In this document: positions 1 through 11,178 of the stretch, piece by piece | Position numbering within the stretch: the stretch's first letter is position 1 | How the letters are laid out: each line of letters opens with the position of its first letter | Origin: Asterias amurensis | Lineage: Eukaryota; Echinodermata; Asteroidea; Forcipulatida; Asteriidae | DNA: 64,000 nt | Reading direction: 5' to 3' | NCBI RefSeq assembly: GCF_032118995.1 | Contig: NC_092663.1 | Location: 8,370,001-8,434,000, forward strand | Program-made: the position numbers and the translations under genes | Notes under the pieces: generated by a model | The model's database searches: none | The model's input: the letters and a program-made list of their open reading frames with translations, nothing else | What the model was told of the DNA's origin: nothing

Positions 1-51
1 TGACATTTACGACCGAGCTGTGTTATAAAACACGTTATTGACTTGCATAAT

Positions 52-206
52 TCGGTAACTAGTGTGCATTACGTCTATTCCCCCTCGGGCCTGTGAATGA
101 CCAGAAGAGGGGCCTATATTTCCTTCGGCCTCGGGAAATAGGTCGCTGTTCTGGTCACTGAAAGTCCCTCGTGGAAATAGATGTGTACTAGTTACTTCGT
201 TGCCAG
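52..206. repeat. Imperfect long hairpin element
   Basis: The left arm (AACTAGTGTGCATTACGTC) and the right arm at about 175-206 are inverted copies separated by a GC-richer centre containing CCTCGGGAAATAG. It resembles the hairpin elements at 424-592, 39950-40140, 40523-40720 and 48176-48350. It has no coding content. Confidence 0.5.
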
Positions 207-423
207 TTAATATCTGTATACTGTCTGCTGAACGCATCCATTTTTTGCACTTCACAATATCAACCAATGTTAAATTGAATAAAAAAAAAATAATAATAAT
301 AAAAAAAAAACAGTTTTAAAGTTGTTAAGCCTCTTCAAAACAAACCAATTAAGTTTACAAGTAAATTCAATTTGTAGTAAGTGAGCCGCTATATTTTGGC
401 GCAACCAAGACTAGTGTACACAT

Positions 424-592
424 AATGAATGTTTATGAGTGCAATGGTGCGAATATGAGTTGAAAGATGGAATTTTCTATTCAACGAGGCGGAGCCGAGT
501 TGAATGGAACATTCCAGCTTTCAACGAATGAACATATTATTGGCACCATTGCACGAATGAAAAACATTCATTATTTGTTTTATATAACATCC
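424..592. mobile_element. Foldback/hairpin element with conserved loop
   Basis: The arms read inward from GAGTGCAATGGTGCGAATA on the left and from its complement (about 540-565) on the right. The centre is CGAGGCGGAGCCGAG. The right flank TATTTGTTTTATATAACA is shared with the elements at 39950, 40523 and 48176, so this is a dispersed family. It is non-coding; the short ORFs across it are palindrome artefacts. Confidence 0.6.
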
Positions 593-599
593 AAGTAGA

Positions 600-1677
600 T
601 CTTTGCCATTTTGATTGAAAGATACAACTTTCAAAACAAACAAAGCGTTGGCCTACAATTTTTAATAGACTGTGCAAGTCTCGCGCGCACCGGAGCGAGA
701 AAACACGACAACTGAAGAACTTTATTTTTTTATGAATCAAATCTTTGCTTTAATTTATTCTTAATGCTGAATCTGAACAACAAAAATACCCTATAGAGCT
801 TGTTTAAATTAGTTTTAGCTTTTTAAACAAACACACAATTATCGGTTAAAGTCTATGTATGGACAAAAGTAAAACTCTGGGACAAGGATGTTTGTTTGAT
901 CTTAAATTTTTTGAAACCCCTTTTGTAAATCTACGCCCGAATGTGAAACTGCTAAAAGCTGGTTTATACGCGGACGCACGATGGTCGCAAGGGCGTTAGA
1001 TAAACGCGTGACGCAGTTTAAAGAGGAAGCCGACGCCTAAACGACTAATGAAAAAGCTTTTCACCCCGCGCGACCAAAACAAGCGTCTGCGTAAGTTTCG
1101 TGATCGGAGATGGGCAGAAATTCTTAATTTTTACCAAGTAACCTGACCTGAGGTCAAGTTTAAATATCGGTTTTTCTTCGTTATTATGTTGACTTTATTT
1201 TTACTTTTATATATGATGTTAATTAGTATTACATTTTTAACAACATGTGTCATTTTTATGGTCATAAACTACATTAAACTAAAGTAATGGACAAAACAAA
1301 ATCTCCCCAACGTAAAACTCCATAAGGTTGGGACCACAATGGTCCCGGAAGTTCAAATCCGCGCGAGACTTGCACAGTCTATTGTAGAATCCGAATGCTA
1401 GTATTAGTAATTTTACTAATATTATTCCTTGCAGTAACACTGCTGCGTTACAAAGACACGCGCACGCAGTGATGTTTTTACTCAGCTTTTTCGTTCCATC
1501 CGAAAAGTACCATTGCACGCTGGAACGAAAAAGCACGGTGAGTGACTCAGCGTGCAATGGTACTTTTATTTGCTATCACGTGACGGACAATCCTCCAATC
1601 AAATGGTATATAAAATGATAATGTTAACGTAGGTAAATACTATGGTCAGTAGGTATCCATGAACATTTCTTGCCTTA
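600..1677. other. No gene seen
   Basis: AT-rich stretch without a convincing ORF. It contains a short inverted repeat around 1503-1566, where AAAGTACCATTGCACGCTGG and its complement flank a small loop. Nothing here resembles the missing 5' exons of the downstream sialyltransferase gene. Confidence 0.5.
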
Positions 1678-2332
1678 TTTGTTAAAGTCACCTGGAAGTG
1701 GTATTTTTTTTAAATAAAGCTTTTGTCACTAAAATATGTGTTTTTACGAGAGGAATGTGAATAAAAAGTTAACTAAGGTTTAAAAATATTAGTTTTGATT
1801 GTATTTACAAATTTACGAGTAGGCCCCGACCCGAGAGGGCGCTGTTCGTGACGTAATTCAAGGCGCGATATTTGAAGAGAAAATTTGTAGTCAGGCCCCC
1901 GTACATTACGTCTTTCAGATACCTTCTTCAATTTCCCACTAGCTGGAAAAGTTGTTGGGACGGCGTCGTGTTTAAGAATGGCTCTTCTCGTCATGTCAAA
2001 TGAGTGGTGTATCCCAGCAAGACGGGTCGAAGTGTTCGCTGCATAGCGCTGAAAAAGACGTCGGATCGGACCACTTTGCTCTAGTTAATCTGACTTTCGC
2101 AGCCCACAACCGCCTATACTTGGGATCTGCAGGAAATAGATGAAGACTGACCCCATCTTTAGTTGTTTTGCTGCATCCAGCAGCAATACACCTGGTCGGC
2201 ATTGCCGGAAAAATGCCAGAAAAAGGGGTATAAATCGTGACAACAATTACTCAAAAAATTGTTTTATTGTTAATAAAGATATACTCTTATGTTTAAAAGA
2301 AAAAAATCCTATTTCCAGGTGCCTTTAACAAA
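1678..2332 (-). mobile_element. Short THAP-bearing TTAA transposon (Kolobok-like)
   Basis: Terminal inverted repeats are visible: the left end reads GTTAAAGTCACCTGGAAGTG and the right end is its near-complement, CTATTTCCAGGTGCCTTTAAC. Both tips carry TTAA, so the element is likely flanked by a TTAA target duplication with AG-starting termini. It is about 650 bp and encodes a broken THAP domain on the minus strand. A relative with the same ends lies at 52687-53246. TTAA duplication together with a THAP protein is typical of the Kolobok superfamily (established knowledge). Assignment here is inference because no transposase catalytic domain is present. Confidence 0.7.
1773..2202 (-). pseudogene. 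THAP zinc-finger domain, frameshifted
   Basis: On the minus strand the protein starts MPTRCIAAGC and shows the THAP C2CH layout: C-x4-C near the start, a conserved LFP, a conserved W, then CSEH as the C-x2-H pair. The first frame ends at a stop at about 1996, just after SCWDTPLI. The adjacent frame continues directly with the THAP-typical end KHDAVPTTF followed by a basic tail, and stops near 1773. A single-base shift therefore splits the domain. THAP domains bind DNA and occur in transposases and host regulators. Its location inside a TTAA-flanked inverted-repeat element makes it transposon cargo, most likely inactive as written. Confidence 0.7.
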
Positions 2333-2365
2333 ATAACACCTGAAATTGTCTTTGACTCATTTCAG

Positions 2366-5300
2366 TCTTGAAGGACATATTACGTCATCCAAAGTTTAAG
2401 AACCCCTCAGTCAGCTCGTTGAGGGCGGGCAAGGACTGCCTGAGCTGTGCCGTGGTTGGCTCTGGTGGTATACTGAACGGTTCGCACGCCGGCCGCGAGA
2501 TCGATTCACACGACCTTGTTTTCAGGTAAGAGGTGGTTCAATGCATTGGACACTAATTGGTTAATATTCTAAATAATTGTTCGCATAAAAACCCAACGAG
2601 CAATGGAGAGTTGTTGATTTGCTCGGCCCCAGCGGCCAGTCTATCCAGGACCGCTGGGATGGGCTAATCGGCTTGCACAGATTCTTGTTCAGGAAGTACG
2701 TCATATGTGCAGTGCATAGAAATATGGTGCAGTGTGAGTGTGATGCATGATGGGGCTGCGCATTATTAAAGGGTCTATGTAACTTCTGTAGGAAAAAAAA
2801 CACAATGTCTACAGATTTACACTAAACTTACACAGTTTGAAGATAATGATAGTAGAAAGCTTCCCTGAAAATATTACGTGCTGAGGTGCTGTAGTTTTTG
2901 GGAAATGAGTAAAACAATGTCATGAAAATAATTTTCGTCTCATGAGACGAAAATTATTTTAATCATTTACAAACATATTTTCATGACATTGTTTTACTCA
3001 TTTCTCAAAAACTACAGCACCTCAGTAAGTAATATTTGAAGGGAAGCTTTCCACTATCATTATCTTCAAACCCTGTAAGTTTAATGTAAATCTATGGACA
3101 TTTTGAAAAGGTACCCAAATCCTTTAAACCAATGAGCGTGCATGATACGTTTGCCCATGCAAATGGCAAACGGGGCACTTTTTGGCCGCCTAAGTAAAAT
3201 TTGATTAAAAAAAAAAAAAAAAAAAATTGGTATCTGAAAGGAGAAAAGGAGTTGGCTTACTTTTCTGCCGCCAGGGTAAAGTTTGCCTTTAGGTGGCAGA
3301 CAAGCAGAGAGATAGAAAATTGCATTTTCACAAAACGTTGAATCTGCTTTTCTACTATTCTCATAGCAGATAAGAAATGACCACTTTTCGTCCGCCAGTA
3401 GTAAAGGAGATAACGTAAAACCTGCTTTTCTGGTAACAGAAAAGTAGAAATGCATTTTCGCAAAACGTTCAGTCTGATTTTCAGGTAGCAAAAAAGTAAA
3501 AAAGTAGAAAAATTCATTTACAAAGACATTTATAGTCATGCTGAAAAAGGGGTTGGACTTTGTTTGCATTCCAGATTCAATATGAAACCATTGGGGATAA
3601 CAATTATGTAAGCTGTTTGAAATAAAAACACAATGGGTATAGTCTAGGTCATGATATTTAATACGTGACGTCATCACCCTGCTATAGACGATGTGACCTA
3701 TGTTTACATTCAAACCGCCCTCTGTTGACAAAACACTATATACGTCATGTTTCGCCGGGCACTGAGTTGCGTAGTCATATAGTAAGATACACTTTCTAGC
3801 TGGCTGCCAAGACACAAAGGTTTTGCCCGGCGGTATGCGCGCGAATCATCTTATGGTTTTCGTGTGACGTCGGAGGTCACATCGTCTATAATAAGAGGTT
3901 AAACGATGACGAAACTAATGATGGAATCGCACATGTACAATGCAATGTAATACGAATGTCCACGCATCCAGGAAGAATTGTTTCCTATATAGGAATACAC
4001 GATCTGAGAATCATTACCGCGTTAATTCTCGTATTTAAATTGGGGACATAAAAACTTGTATCTTTTTACCAAAAGTGAAATGTTTCTCAACATGCCTTCT
4101 AACAAGACACTTCTTTTATTGACTTTTGTGATTATAGGTTGAACAAGGCGGTCACTTATGGAAAGCACGCCGACAACGTCGGACAAAAGACGAATGTGTA
4201 CATTTTCTTCCCCCAGTCGGCCCATCTCCAAACTTTGAAAACAACGGTAAATAAAGTGTTGTTTAATATTTTGTTTTAAAATAAAATTATTTTTTTGTTT
4301 TGTAGGAATCCTTTTTATGAAACTGGTTACTTGTCAGAACATAATATTTTGTTCACTCTTGAAATAAGTTAATATGGATGTATGACATAATGTAGGACTG
4401 CCGAGAGAGAGATGGATAAACTTGATGCATGCCATCATGTGGTGCTATGTGGTGAATGCATGTACACTTTTACATGAATATACAGTTGATTCTGCACACA
4501 GTTGTGCCATCCTACAAAACCAGTATACTTGCAGAATATTTTTCCAATTAATTTTCGTTTCTTTATTTCAGAATGTGAGTTTGTTGTACGCCATGTTCAA
4601 CTCATTTGATTTAACCTACGCTGCTGAAATGTTCGGGATTGGCAAGTAAGTATTGTATTAGACTTGTTCCCTGTCCTTATCTGCAGGGACAGGGACATAT
4701 GTTGGTGTTATGTATGTCATGTACGTCACAGACTTAACTGCGAATCTAAAGAACAATGAAGCCCTTTATATAAGAGTCGACTGAACTGATTTTGCCGTCA
4801 AGCTAGTAATAATATTGTTTTTTAATGTACAAAGCAAAGTTTACGTTTATTACGTGGTGGTTAAATGAATATGTTTTGTCCCCCCCCCCCACAGGAGAAA
4901 CCACAAGTTACGAGCTGACCCCACTAAACTCAAGATAATCCACCCAAATTTCTTCCGCTACGTCTTCGCCAAGTACCTGGATGGCAAATCCATGAAGCCC
5001 ACAACGGGTAAGTTTTAGGGACCGTAATGCGCGGACGCACGAGTCTCACGAGGATCAGGGCTCATTAAGCGCAACAACATTATGCTTACCAAAACAGGGT
5101 TACCAGCCATTATACCATATTACACGTACACTTGGTGACTGGTATGTTGCTTATTTCTGCTAGGCAAACAATTCTTAAGCAAGATCTTCTGCTTTTAAGC
5201 AGCTCTATTAAATTGGGCCCTGATGGCAAATTCACATGGTTACGACATTATGATGGTACCATCTCGGTCATTTCCCTGTGTTCAGTATAGCAGTAATGGA

Positions 5301-6237
5301 CCCTAATAAATTCATTGCACAAAAAAGAACCAGACTATATTTTTTTTCTTCCAGCCTCGGTTTGATTAAATTGAGTTTTATGTGAGAAAATCAGGATTTC
5401 CACACACCGTGATAATGGGCTTGAGGACCACATGCTTGGCTGAACAGACCTTAATTATTAGCAAGGTATTCAAGCAATGTGAGGGAAGTTATTCCCTTTT
5501 CTATGGTAACACGTTTTCAATGCTACCACTTTTAAAGGTTACCACTTTTCGAGGTAACCACTTCTCGAGGTAACCACTTTTCAAAGTAACCACTTTTCAA
5601 GGTAACCACTTTTCAATGCTACCACTTTTAAAGGTTACCACTTTTCAAGGTAACCACTTTTCAATGCTACCACTTTTAAAGGTTACCACTTTTTAAGGTA
5701 ACCACTTTTCAAGGTAACCACTTTTCAAAGTAACCCCTTCTTTAGATTACCACTTTTCTAGGTAACCCGTTTCAAGGTAATCCTTTCCAAGGTAACCCTT
5801 TTCAAGGTAACCACTTTCAGGGTCACCCTGTTGGTAACCACTATTCAGGGGTTACCCCTTTTCAAGGTAGTCACTTTTCACGAACAAAATAGCATTTTTT
5901 AAAGCAAGTTTTATGGTTTGTAGAATTTGGTTGTTTCTAATGATTGCCTTTTGTAATTTGGCACCCGTGCCACGATCTGAGACAAAATAATGAAATAAAT
6001 GTATTGTTTTTTCCCTACTCAGGGGCGGTTGCAGTCATGCTCGCCTTGCACCTATGTGACTCTGTAACCATCTACGGGTTTGGATACGATCCACGCTACA
6101 CAATGCATTACTACGACACGAGATTCATCAAGCGCTCGTACAAATCGACGTGGACGCATGACGTCGAAAACGAGAAAAGACTTTGGGACAAACTGCACGA
6201 TGATGGCGCCATTCGCTTTTTCAAGAGAGACACGTGA
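2366..6237 (+). CDS. GT29 sialyltransferase, ST6GALNAC1/2-like (gene A, 5' incomplete)
   Basis: Five exons joined by GT-AG introns and matching phases: 2366-2525, 4138-4246, 4572-4645, 4895-5007 and 6023-6237 (stop). They give 222 residues of catalytic domain. Exon 1 holds sialylmotif L ([13 protein letters not shown], then [12 protein letters not shown]). The last exon holds sialylmotif S ([18 protein letters not shown]), motif III HYYD and motif VS (H-x4-E in HDVENE). The family transfers sialic acid from CMP-sialic acid to O-linked GalNAc glycans in the Golgi lumen. No membrane anchor or stem exon was found upstream, so the 5' end lies outside the window or is lost. The 74-nt third exon is 33 nt shorter than the same exon in gene B, dropping a Pro-rich stretch but keeping frame. 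It could be a functional paralogue or a decaying copy; all motifs are intact. Confidence 0.86.
2766..3127. mobile_element. Palindromic TTAA MITE, family D
   Basis: Begins TTAAAGGGTCTATGTAAC and ends with the complementary GGTACCCAAATCCTTTAA. The two halves are inverted copies carrying AAAACTACAGCACCTCAG. It sits in intron 1 of gene A. Other copies are at 25616-25982, 45235-45662 and 55658-56016. Confidence 0.75.
3215..3540. repeat. Degenerate short tandem repeats
   Basis: The phrases GCATTTTCRCAAAACGTT, AAAGTAGAAA and CTGCTTTTCT recur several times at irregular spacing. An A-run precedes the block. No reading frame looks coding. It lies in intron 1 of gene A. Confidence 0.4.
3640..4130. other. 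Intronic stretch with small inverted repeats
   Basis: Contains a CRE-like TGACGTCA (3665-3672), a loosely inverted partner near 3865-3890 and an ATAGACGATGTGACC motif. Nothing here looks coding. Confidence 0.3.
5085..5221. repeat. Fragment of family H palindromic repeat
   Basis: The right end reads TTAAGCAGCTCTATTAAATT followed by GGGCCC. The same ends occur at 6330-6563 and 22512-23495. It lies in the last intron of gene A. Confidence 0.4.
5505..5880 (+). repeat. Minisatellite, ~16-18 bp unit
   Basis: About twenty head-to-tail units of the type GGTAACCACTTTTCAA, becoming more diverged toward the right end, with some higher-order repetition of units containing TGCTACCACTTTTAAAGG. It lies in the last intron of gene A. 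Every unit carries GGTAAC, which resembles a splice donor core. Confidence 0.85.
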
Positions 6238-6271
6238 CACGTGTTGTGGCCTTCTTTGTTGACACAGACAA

Positions 6272-6277
6272 AATAAA
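6272..6277 (+). promoter_or_regulatory. Putative poly(A) signal of gene A
   Basis: AATAAA lies 35 nt after the gene A stop codon. The position fits a short 3' UTR, but the hexamer is common in AT-rich DNA. Confidence 0.4.
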
Positions 6278-6329
6278 ACTCGCCGCGGATTGAGTCGATG
6301 TGGAATTCTGTTAAGCTTTGCCTTCACCA

Positions 6330-6563
6330 GGGCCCATTTGCATAGAGTTGCTTAAGCAACAAATCCTTGCTTTAGTAAAATCAGATTACCGGGCCAAGCC
6401 CCCACTCAATGTTATGCTAAGAACAGCTATATACCAGTGAGTCATAAGCAATGTATATATGGCATGACATTTTTGGCCAGTAACATGCGTAAAATAAATG
6501 AGCTATTTTCGTGCTTAAGCATTTTTTTTGTGCTTAAGCAGCTCTATGAAATTGGCCCCAGGT
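6330..6563. mobile_element. Palindromic repeat, family H
   Basis: The left end GGGCCCATTTGCATAGAG-TTGCTTAAGC is inverted at the right end as GCTTAAGCAGCTCTATGAAA-TTGGCCCC. The interior is unique. Related copies lie at 5085-5221 and 22512-23495. Confidence 0.6.
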
Positions 6564-6824
6564 CAGCAGCAGGATTCTCCTGTCTACATCTGCGAGGATA
6601 AAGACGGGTACTTTCTTTTCAGAACCAGAGATGTCATTGGATTGAATGACGTCATTGGATAAACGTGCAGTGACGTAAGCTTTCTATATCTGTCCGAATC
6701 ATCTTGAAAAAGATGCTTGTCTTAGGCGAGTTAGGGGTCAAAGACGCAGAAACTGCATAAATGTCGCTAACATGCATTACATCGGCAAGGTATTTTGTCA
6801 GAATTTCAGTATTTTACTTCCTGC

Positions 6825-7175
6825 TTAAAGGAACACGTTGCCTTGGATCGGTCGAGTTGGTCTTTGAAAAGCGTTTGTAACCGTTTTTTATAAAATGCAT
6901 ATGGGTAGAAAGATGTTGTAAAAATAGAATACAATGATTCACACAAACATGCCTCGAAAATGCGTGGTTTTCCTTTTACCTCGTCGACTAACACGTCGGC
7001 CATTTATGGGGGTCAAAATTTTGACTCCCATAAATGGCCGACCATGTTAGTTCGCACAGTGGAAGGAAAACCACGCAATTTCGAGGCAAACTTGTGTGGA
7101 TCATTGTATTCTACTTTTAAAACATCTTTTCAACCATATGCATTTTATAAAAAACGGTTACAAACGCCATATCAA
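6825..7175. mobile_element. Palindromic TTAA MITE, family B
   Basis: Starts TTAAAGGAACACGTTGCC. Long complementary arms meet at a centre where CCATTTATGGGGGTCAAAAT meets its inverted partner. The right tip is diverged or lost. Fuller copies lie at 12408-12799 and 48907-49154. Confidence 0.7.
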
Positions 7176-7894
7176 GCAGCCACATCAAGGAAATTTCATA
7201 GATTATCAAAGAATACGTTCAATTCCCATAAAAAGTGAAAAGGAAAACGATAATAAATTAAATACATGAAATTTAGGCTGTATATAGGATTAGCAGTTGT
7301 CGAAAAGATGTATTAAATTCAACCGAAATCAGTACCATTCGATCATTCGACCATGTTGATACTTTAAAAATTTCAAAATAAATGTCAAAGTCGAAACAAT
7401 ATGATCACCAATGTACACTTATTTCAAGAGCTCAATAGTGTCCAGTGCCTTTAACAGGAGGGTACATTTTTGGGGCTATCATATTATTGATCCCCTCACA
7501 TCCAGCCCAAAATATGGGGGGGGGGGATAGATTTGTGTAGCCTTTGTTCATCAAGCCCATCATGGAAGTGGATTGATTTCTTTGTCCGTTGTTCATAAAA
7601 TTGATTTACTCTTTATGAAATACTTAACCAGGACAATCAGTATACAAAAAGAGTATTCAAGGGTGATTTGTATGTTTTAACGTAATATCTACCCATTAAA
7701 CGTGGTATATTGGAACAGTTGGAAAAATTATTCCATGGGCATTTATTTTCTCAGCTGTCGAACTTTCCCTTGTTTATCATTCTTTGTTTTGTCTGTCTAA
7801 AAGGAAACCACAACAGCTTTTTGCTTCACTATTTTCCCATGTGCTGAGCTTAAAGGCAAAGTAAACATTTGGTGTTTGGAACAGTTCGATTGTT
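7176..7894. other. No gene seen
   Basis: AT-rich sequence with a G-run near 7507. A GTGTCCAGTGCCTTTAAC end at 7437-7454 looks like the right tip of a family A2 element whose body is not recognisable. Confidence 0.35.
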
Positions 7895-8210
7895 TTAAAG
7901 GCAGTGGACACTATTGGTAATAATATTGTCAAAGACTAGCCTTCACAGATAATAATGAAAGAAAAAACACCCATGTCACACGAAGTTGTGTGCGTTTAGA
8001 TGGTTGATTTCGAGACCTCAAGTTCTAAATCTGAGGTCTCAAAATCAAATTCGTGGAAAAATACTTCTTTCTTGAAAACTATGGCACTTCAGAGGAAGCC
8101 GTTTCTCATAATGTTTTAAACCATCAAAATCTCCCCATTACTCGTCACCAAGAAAGTTTTTATGCTAATAACTATTTTGAGTAATTACCAATAGTGTCCA
8201 CTGCCTTTAA
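7895..8210 (+). mobile_element. Family A TTAA MITE
   Basis: Left end TTAAAGGCAGTGGACACTAT, right end the complement ending GTCCACTGCCTTTAA. It carries the family's internal small palindrome (CGAGACCTCAAG ... CTGAGGTCTC). About 60 nt are missing relative to the ~385-bp full form. Confidence 0.85.
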
Positions 8211-8554
8211 TCCTATTTAAATGTAGATGTATTCTAACAATAAAGCTAACATTTCAGAATTTCATTTCAAAAGGTGGTCGCGTTTTTTAGATACCACCGA
8301 AAATCCGGAGCAGGATGAAAAGTGCGCTTATGCAGGAAGAATAATACACAATAGAAACACATGTTCTGAGAATTCTCAAATTCAAATTTTAGGCCATTAG
8401 AAACTGATACTTTTACATAACCACATTTTAGATTCTTGTATGTGTTTGAGTGCTACAAACCAATACGAGAGCAGGTGTCAAAATGCTAAGCATTTTTATC
8501 ATTGAAACGGAATTCTTACACACTTTCTCTCTATTTTCCTGTATTTCATTATTA

Positions 8555-8751
8555 TAAGATTTCGAGACCTCGAATTCAATTCAAATATTTTTGTGAGAAA
8601 TTGCTTCTTTCTCAAAAATACGCTTTTACCTCAGAGAGACCCGTTTCTCGCAATGGTTTATACTATCAACAGCTCTCCATTGCTCGTTACCAAATAAGTT
8701 TTTATGCTAACAATTATTTTGAGTAATTACCAATTGTGTCCACTGCCTTTA
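8555..8751 (+). mobile_element. Family A MITE, right half
   Basis: Starts within the internal TTTCGAGACCTC region and runs to CCAATTGTGTCCACTGCC-TTTAA. The left half is absent. Confidence 0.7.
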
Positions 8752-9699
8752 AAGGTGCAAACATGCGTATTAAACAAAAACAAAAAATGTAGATGGAATA
8801 TCGATTTATACAAAGCCAATAATGCATCAAGCCGTGAAGAATGTTTGAACATCAATTCTAGATTGGTTTACAAACTTATTTTTTCAAACACACAGTTTAA
8901 CACCATTCACTTTCGTTTAACACCAATCACCTTCGCAGTCTACACTGTATGAAGATTATTATTATTTAAAAATTACACTTCTACCGTTGACGGCGTGCGT
9001 CAAAATTGCAGTTCTTTGACGAGTTTTTGTATGGGATGTTGCAACAAAGTGGCTACACAAAAAGAAGCTCTCACATAGTATGCTACTCAAAACGAATGTT
9101 TTTCTTGCAAATAAAATCTGTCAACTCAATTTCTTTTTTTATTGAAACAACTTTGAATGAGTTTAGGCAAAGCTAACATGTTGTCGTTTTCGTCTTTAAA
9201 CTGGATGAGACGTGTGACGACGAGGCAATTAACTGAAAACCCTTTTTTCAGGCAAACTGCAAGACAAATAACCATTCACAAGCGTATTTCCACACTAATA
9301 GTATGTGAGGACACGATGTGTAAGACAGTGTATGTAGACTTCCAACGTGTCCCTTTTTGCATGCATTGTGTGTGGTTGCCCGTCCAAGCTGCCTGTAAAA
9401 GTTGTCCTGATAGTGTTTAACATTAATTAAGAGTGGACTTTATATTATACAGATAGAGTTTCAGTCGAAACAGGAACTCGTTGGGCACCAAATCCAAGCA
9501 TTGTGAAAGATGAAGAAACATTAGACCAAAACAGAAACCAATTATTACCTTGGAAAAAAAAAAAACATAAACCCGATCTTGATGATATTGTACACGGTAA
9601 ATGTCATGAATGCTTGCTTTGAAATTCGTAAAAAGTGCTAACACACAACGGTGTATGGGTAAACAAAGAACATATATTTATTCTTTATCCCCGATGCAA
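8752..9699. other. No supported gene
   Basis: An 87-codon ORF at 9157-9420 has no recognisable domain and no splice-site or conservation support. The segment 9636-9710 (GTGTATGGGTAAAC ... TTTATCCCCGATGCAA) matches the right flank of the tRNA-like palindrome at 53840-54065, so it is repeat-derived. Confidence 0.35.
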
Positions 9700-9962
9700 A
9701 TTTAAAGCCATTAGACCCTTTCGGTACAGACAAAAATAAAAGTTCACAGATTTACAAATAACTTACAGGGTTTACAGAAGGTAATGGTGAAAGACTTCTC
9801 TTGAAATATTAGTCCATGAAATGCCTTACTTTTTGAGAAAACGGTAAAACAATATAAATTCTCGTTAGCGAGAATTACGGATTTGTTATAAACACGTGTC
9901 ATGACACGGCGAAACGCGCGAAAACAGGAGTGGGTTTTCCCGTTTTTACCACTTATCTTCAC
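9700..9962. mobile_element. TTAA-flanked repeat fragment, family K
   Basis: Begins TTTAAAGCCATTAGACCC and continues with a stretch containing GGTAATGGTGAAAGACTTC and a small GAGAATT palindrome. The right end is missing. Only one copy is in the window; assignment to the TTAA group rests on the left tip. Confidence 0.45.
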
Positions 9963-10500
9963 ATGCTATTTGTAGCATCAAACCATGGAGGTAGACATTT
10001 CGTCCTTCATGATCAAACATGCGCGCGCACAGAGTTCAACAGGAATCCAAAGTCCACCTTTTTGATGTAGCAGCCTATAGTGATATAGCGATAGCAACAA
10101 GAGGCGGGACCAGTAGGCAGCAAGCTCATAATAAACAACCACCGACATCGAACTGTGTGTTATAAGTCTCGAAGACCAGCTCGTTTGTAGTCGTTTAATA
10201 AGTCGCTCTGCTGCCGCTGTGTATTGATTGTGTATTATTGTTGTTTACTGTTTGCGCTATGGATGATTACAGCGCACAATACTAGAAGTGTTGTTTTTAC
10301 CGGAAACCATTGAGGAATGACAGTTGGACTGAATACCTTCTGGACATTTTCACATATCGACACGAGGTAAGTACTGCGAGAGTTATTGTTTCGATGCAAA
10401 GCGAATATCAAAACAAGAATTCATTACCTTTACCGTGTACAATGTCATTAAGATCGGGTTTATTTTTTTCTCTCCCAGTATTGGTTAAAGTTAAGAAAAG

Positions 10501-10685
10501 GTGTCGTGGCCGAGCGGATAAGAGCATCAGACTCAAGTAATGGTGGCTCATCGGGATGTGGGTTCAAATACCGGTCGCGACACTTGTGTCCTTGGGCATC
10601 GCTTAACCAATGCTTCTCTCTACCCATGATATTTTGGAGTGCGGTAACTCGCAGCGCCGAAAGGGTCCAATGGCTTTAAGGCCCA
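10501..10685 (+). mobile_element. tRNA-headed SINE, partial
   Basis: Starts GTGTCGTGGCCGAGCGGATA (an A-box of tRNA-Leu/Ser type) and has GGGTTCAAATACC as its B-box. The body, CTTGTGTCCTTGGGC, is shared with the longer copy at 21112-21525. The head cannot fold as a normal tRNA gene across its anticodon and variable regions, so a SINE is the better reading. Confidence 0.7.
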
Positions 10686-10691
10686 GTGTCT

Positions 10692-11075
10692 TTAAAGACA
10701 GTGGAAACTATTGGTAATTGTCAAAGACCAGTCTTCTCACTTGGTGTATCTCAACATATACATAAGATAACAAACCTGTGAAAATTTGAGCTCAATCGGT
10801 TGTCGGAGGCGAGATAATAATGAAAGATAAAACACCCTTGTCACATGAAGTTGTGTGCTTTCAGATGCTTGATTTCGAGATCTCAAATTCTAAACTTGAG
10901 GTCTCGAAATCAAATTCGTGGAAAATTACTTCGTTCTCGAAAACTACTTCACTTCAGAGGGAGCCGTTTCTCACAATGTTTTGTACTATTAATACCTCCC
11001 CATTACTCGTCACCAAGTTAAGTTTTATGCTAATATTTATTTTGAGTAATTACCAATAGTGTCCACTGCCTTTAA
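10692..11075 (+). mobile_element. Family A TTAA MITE
   Basis: Near full length. Left end TTTAAAGACAGTGG, right end GTCCACTGCCTTTAA, with the internal palindrome around AAATTCTAAACTTGAGGTCT. TTAA is present at both tips. Confidence 0.85.
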
Positions 11076-11178
11076 GGCCCAGTGATCGGGGGGGGGGGGG
11101 TAATAATGTTGGAAACACTTTGATACGCCTTTCGGGCGGTGATAAAGTGCTATTTTATCTAAAAATCGATATCTATTT

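Noticed and set aside
1678-2332. P-element origin for the THAP transposon
   Set aside because: P elements also have THAP domains but make 8-bp target duplications; TTAA at both tips fits Kolobok better.
3081-3815. 244-codon ORF on the minus strand
   Set aside because: It spans a family D MITE end, T/A runs and degenerate repeats, and its composition (FFFFFFF run) and lack of domains argue against coding.
10501-10586. Functional tRNA-Leu gene
   Set aside because: A-box and B-box are present, but the stems do not fit a clean tRNA and the sequence continues into a body shared with the SINE at 21112-21525.
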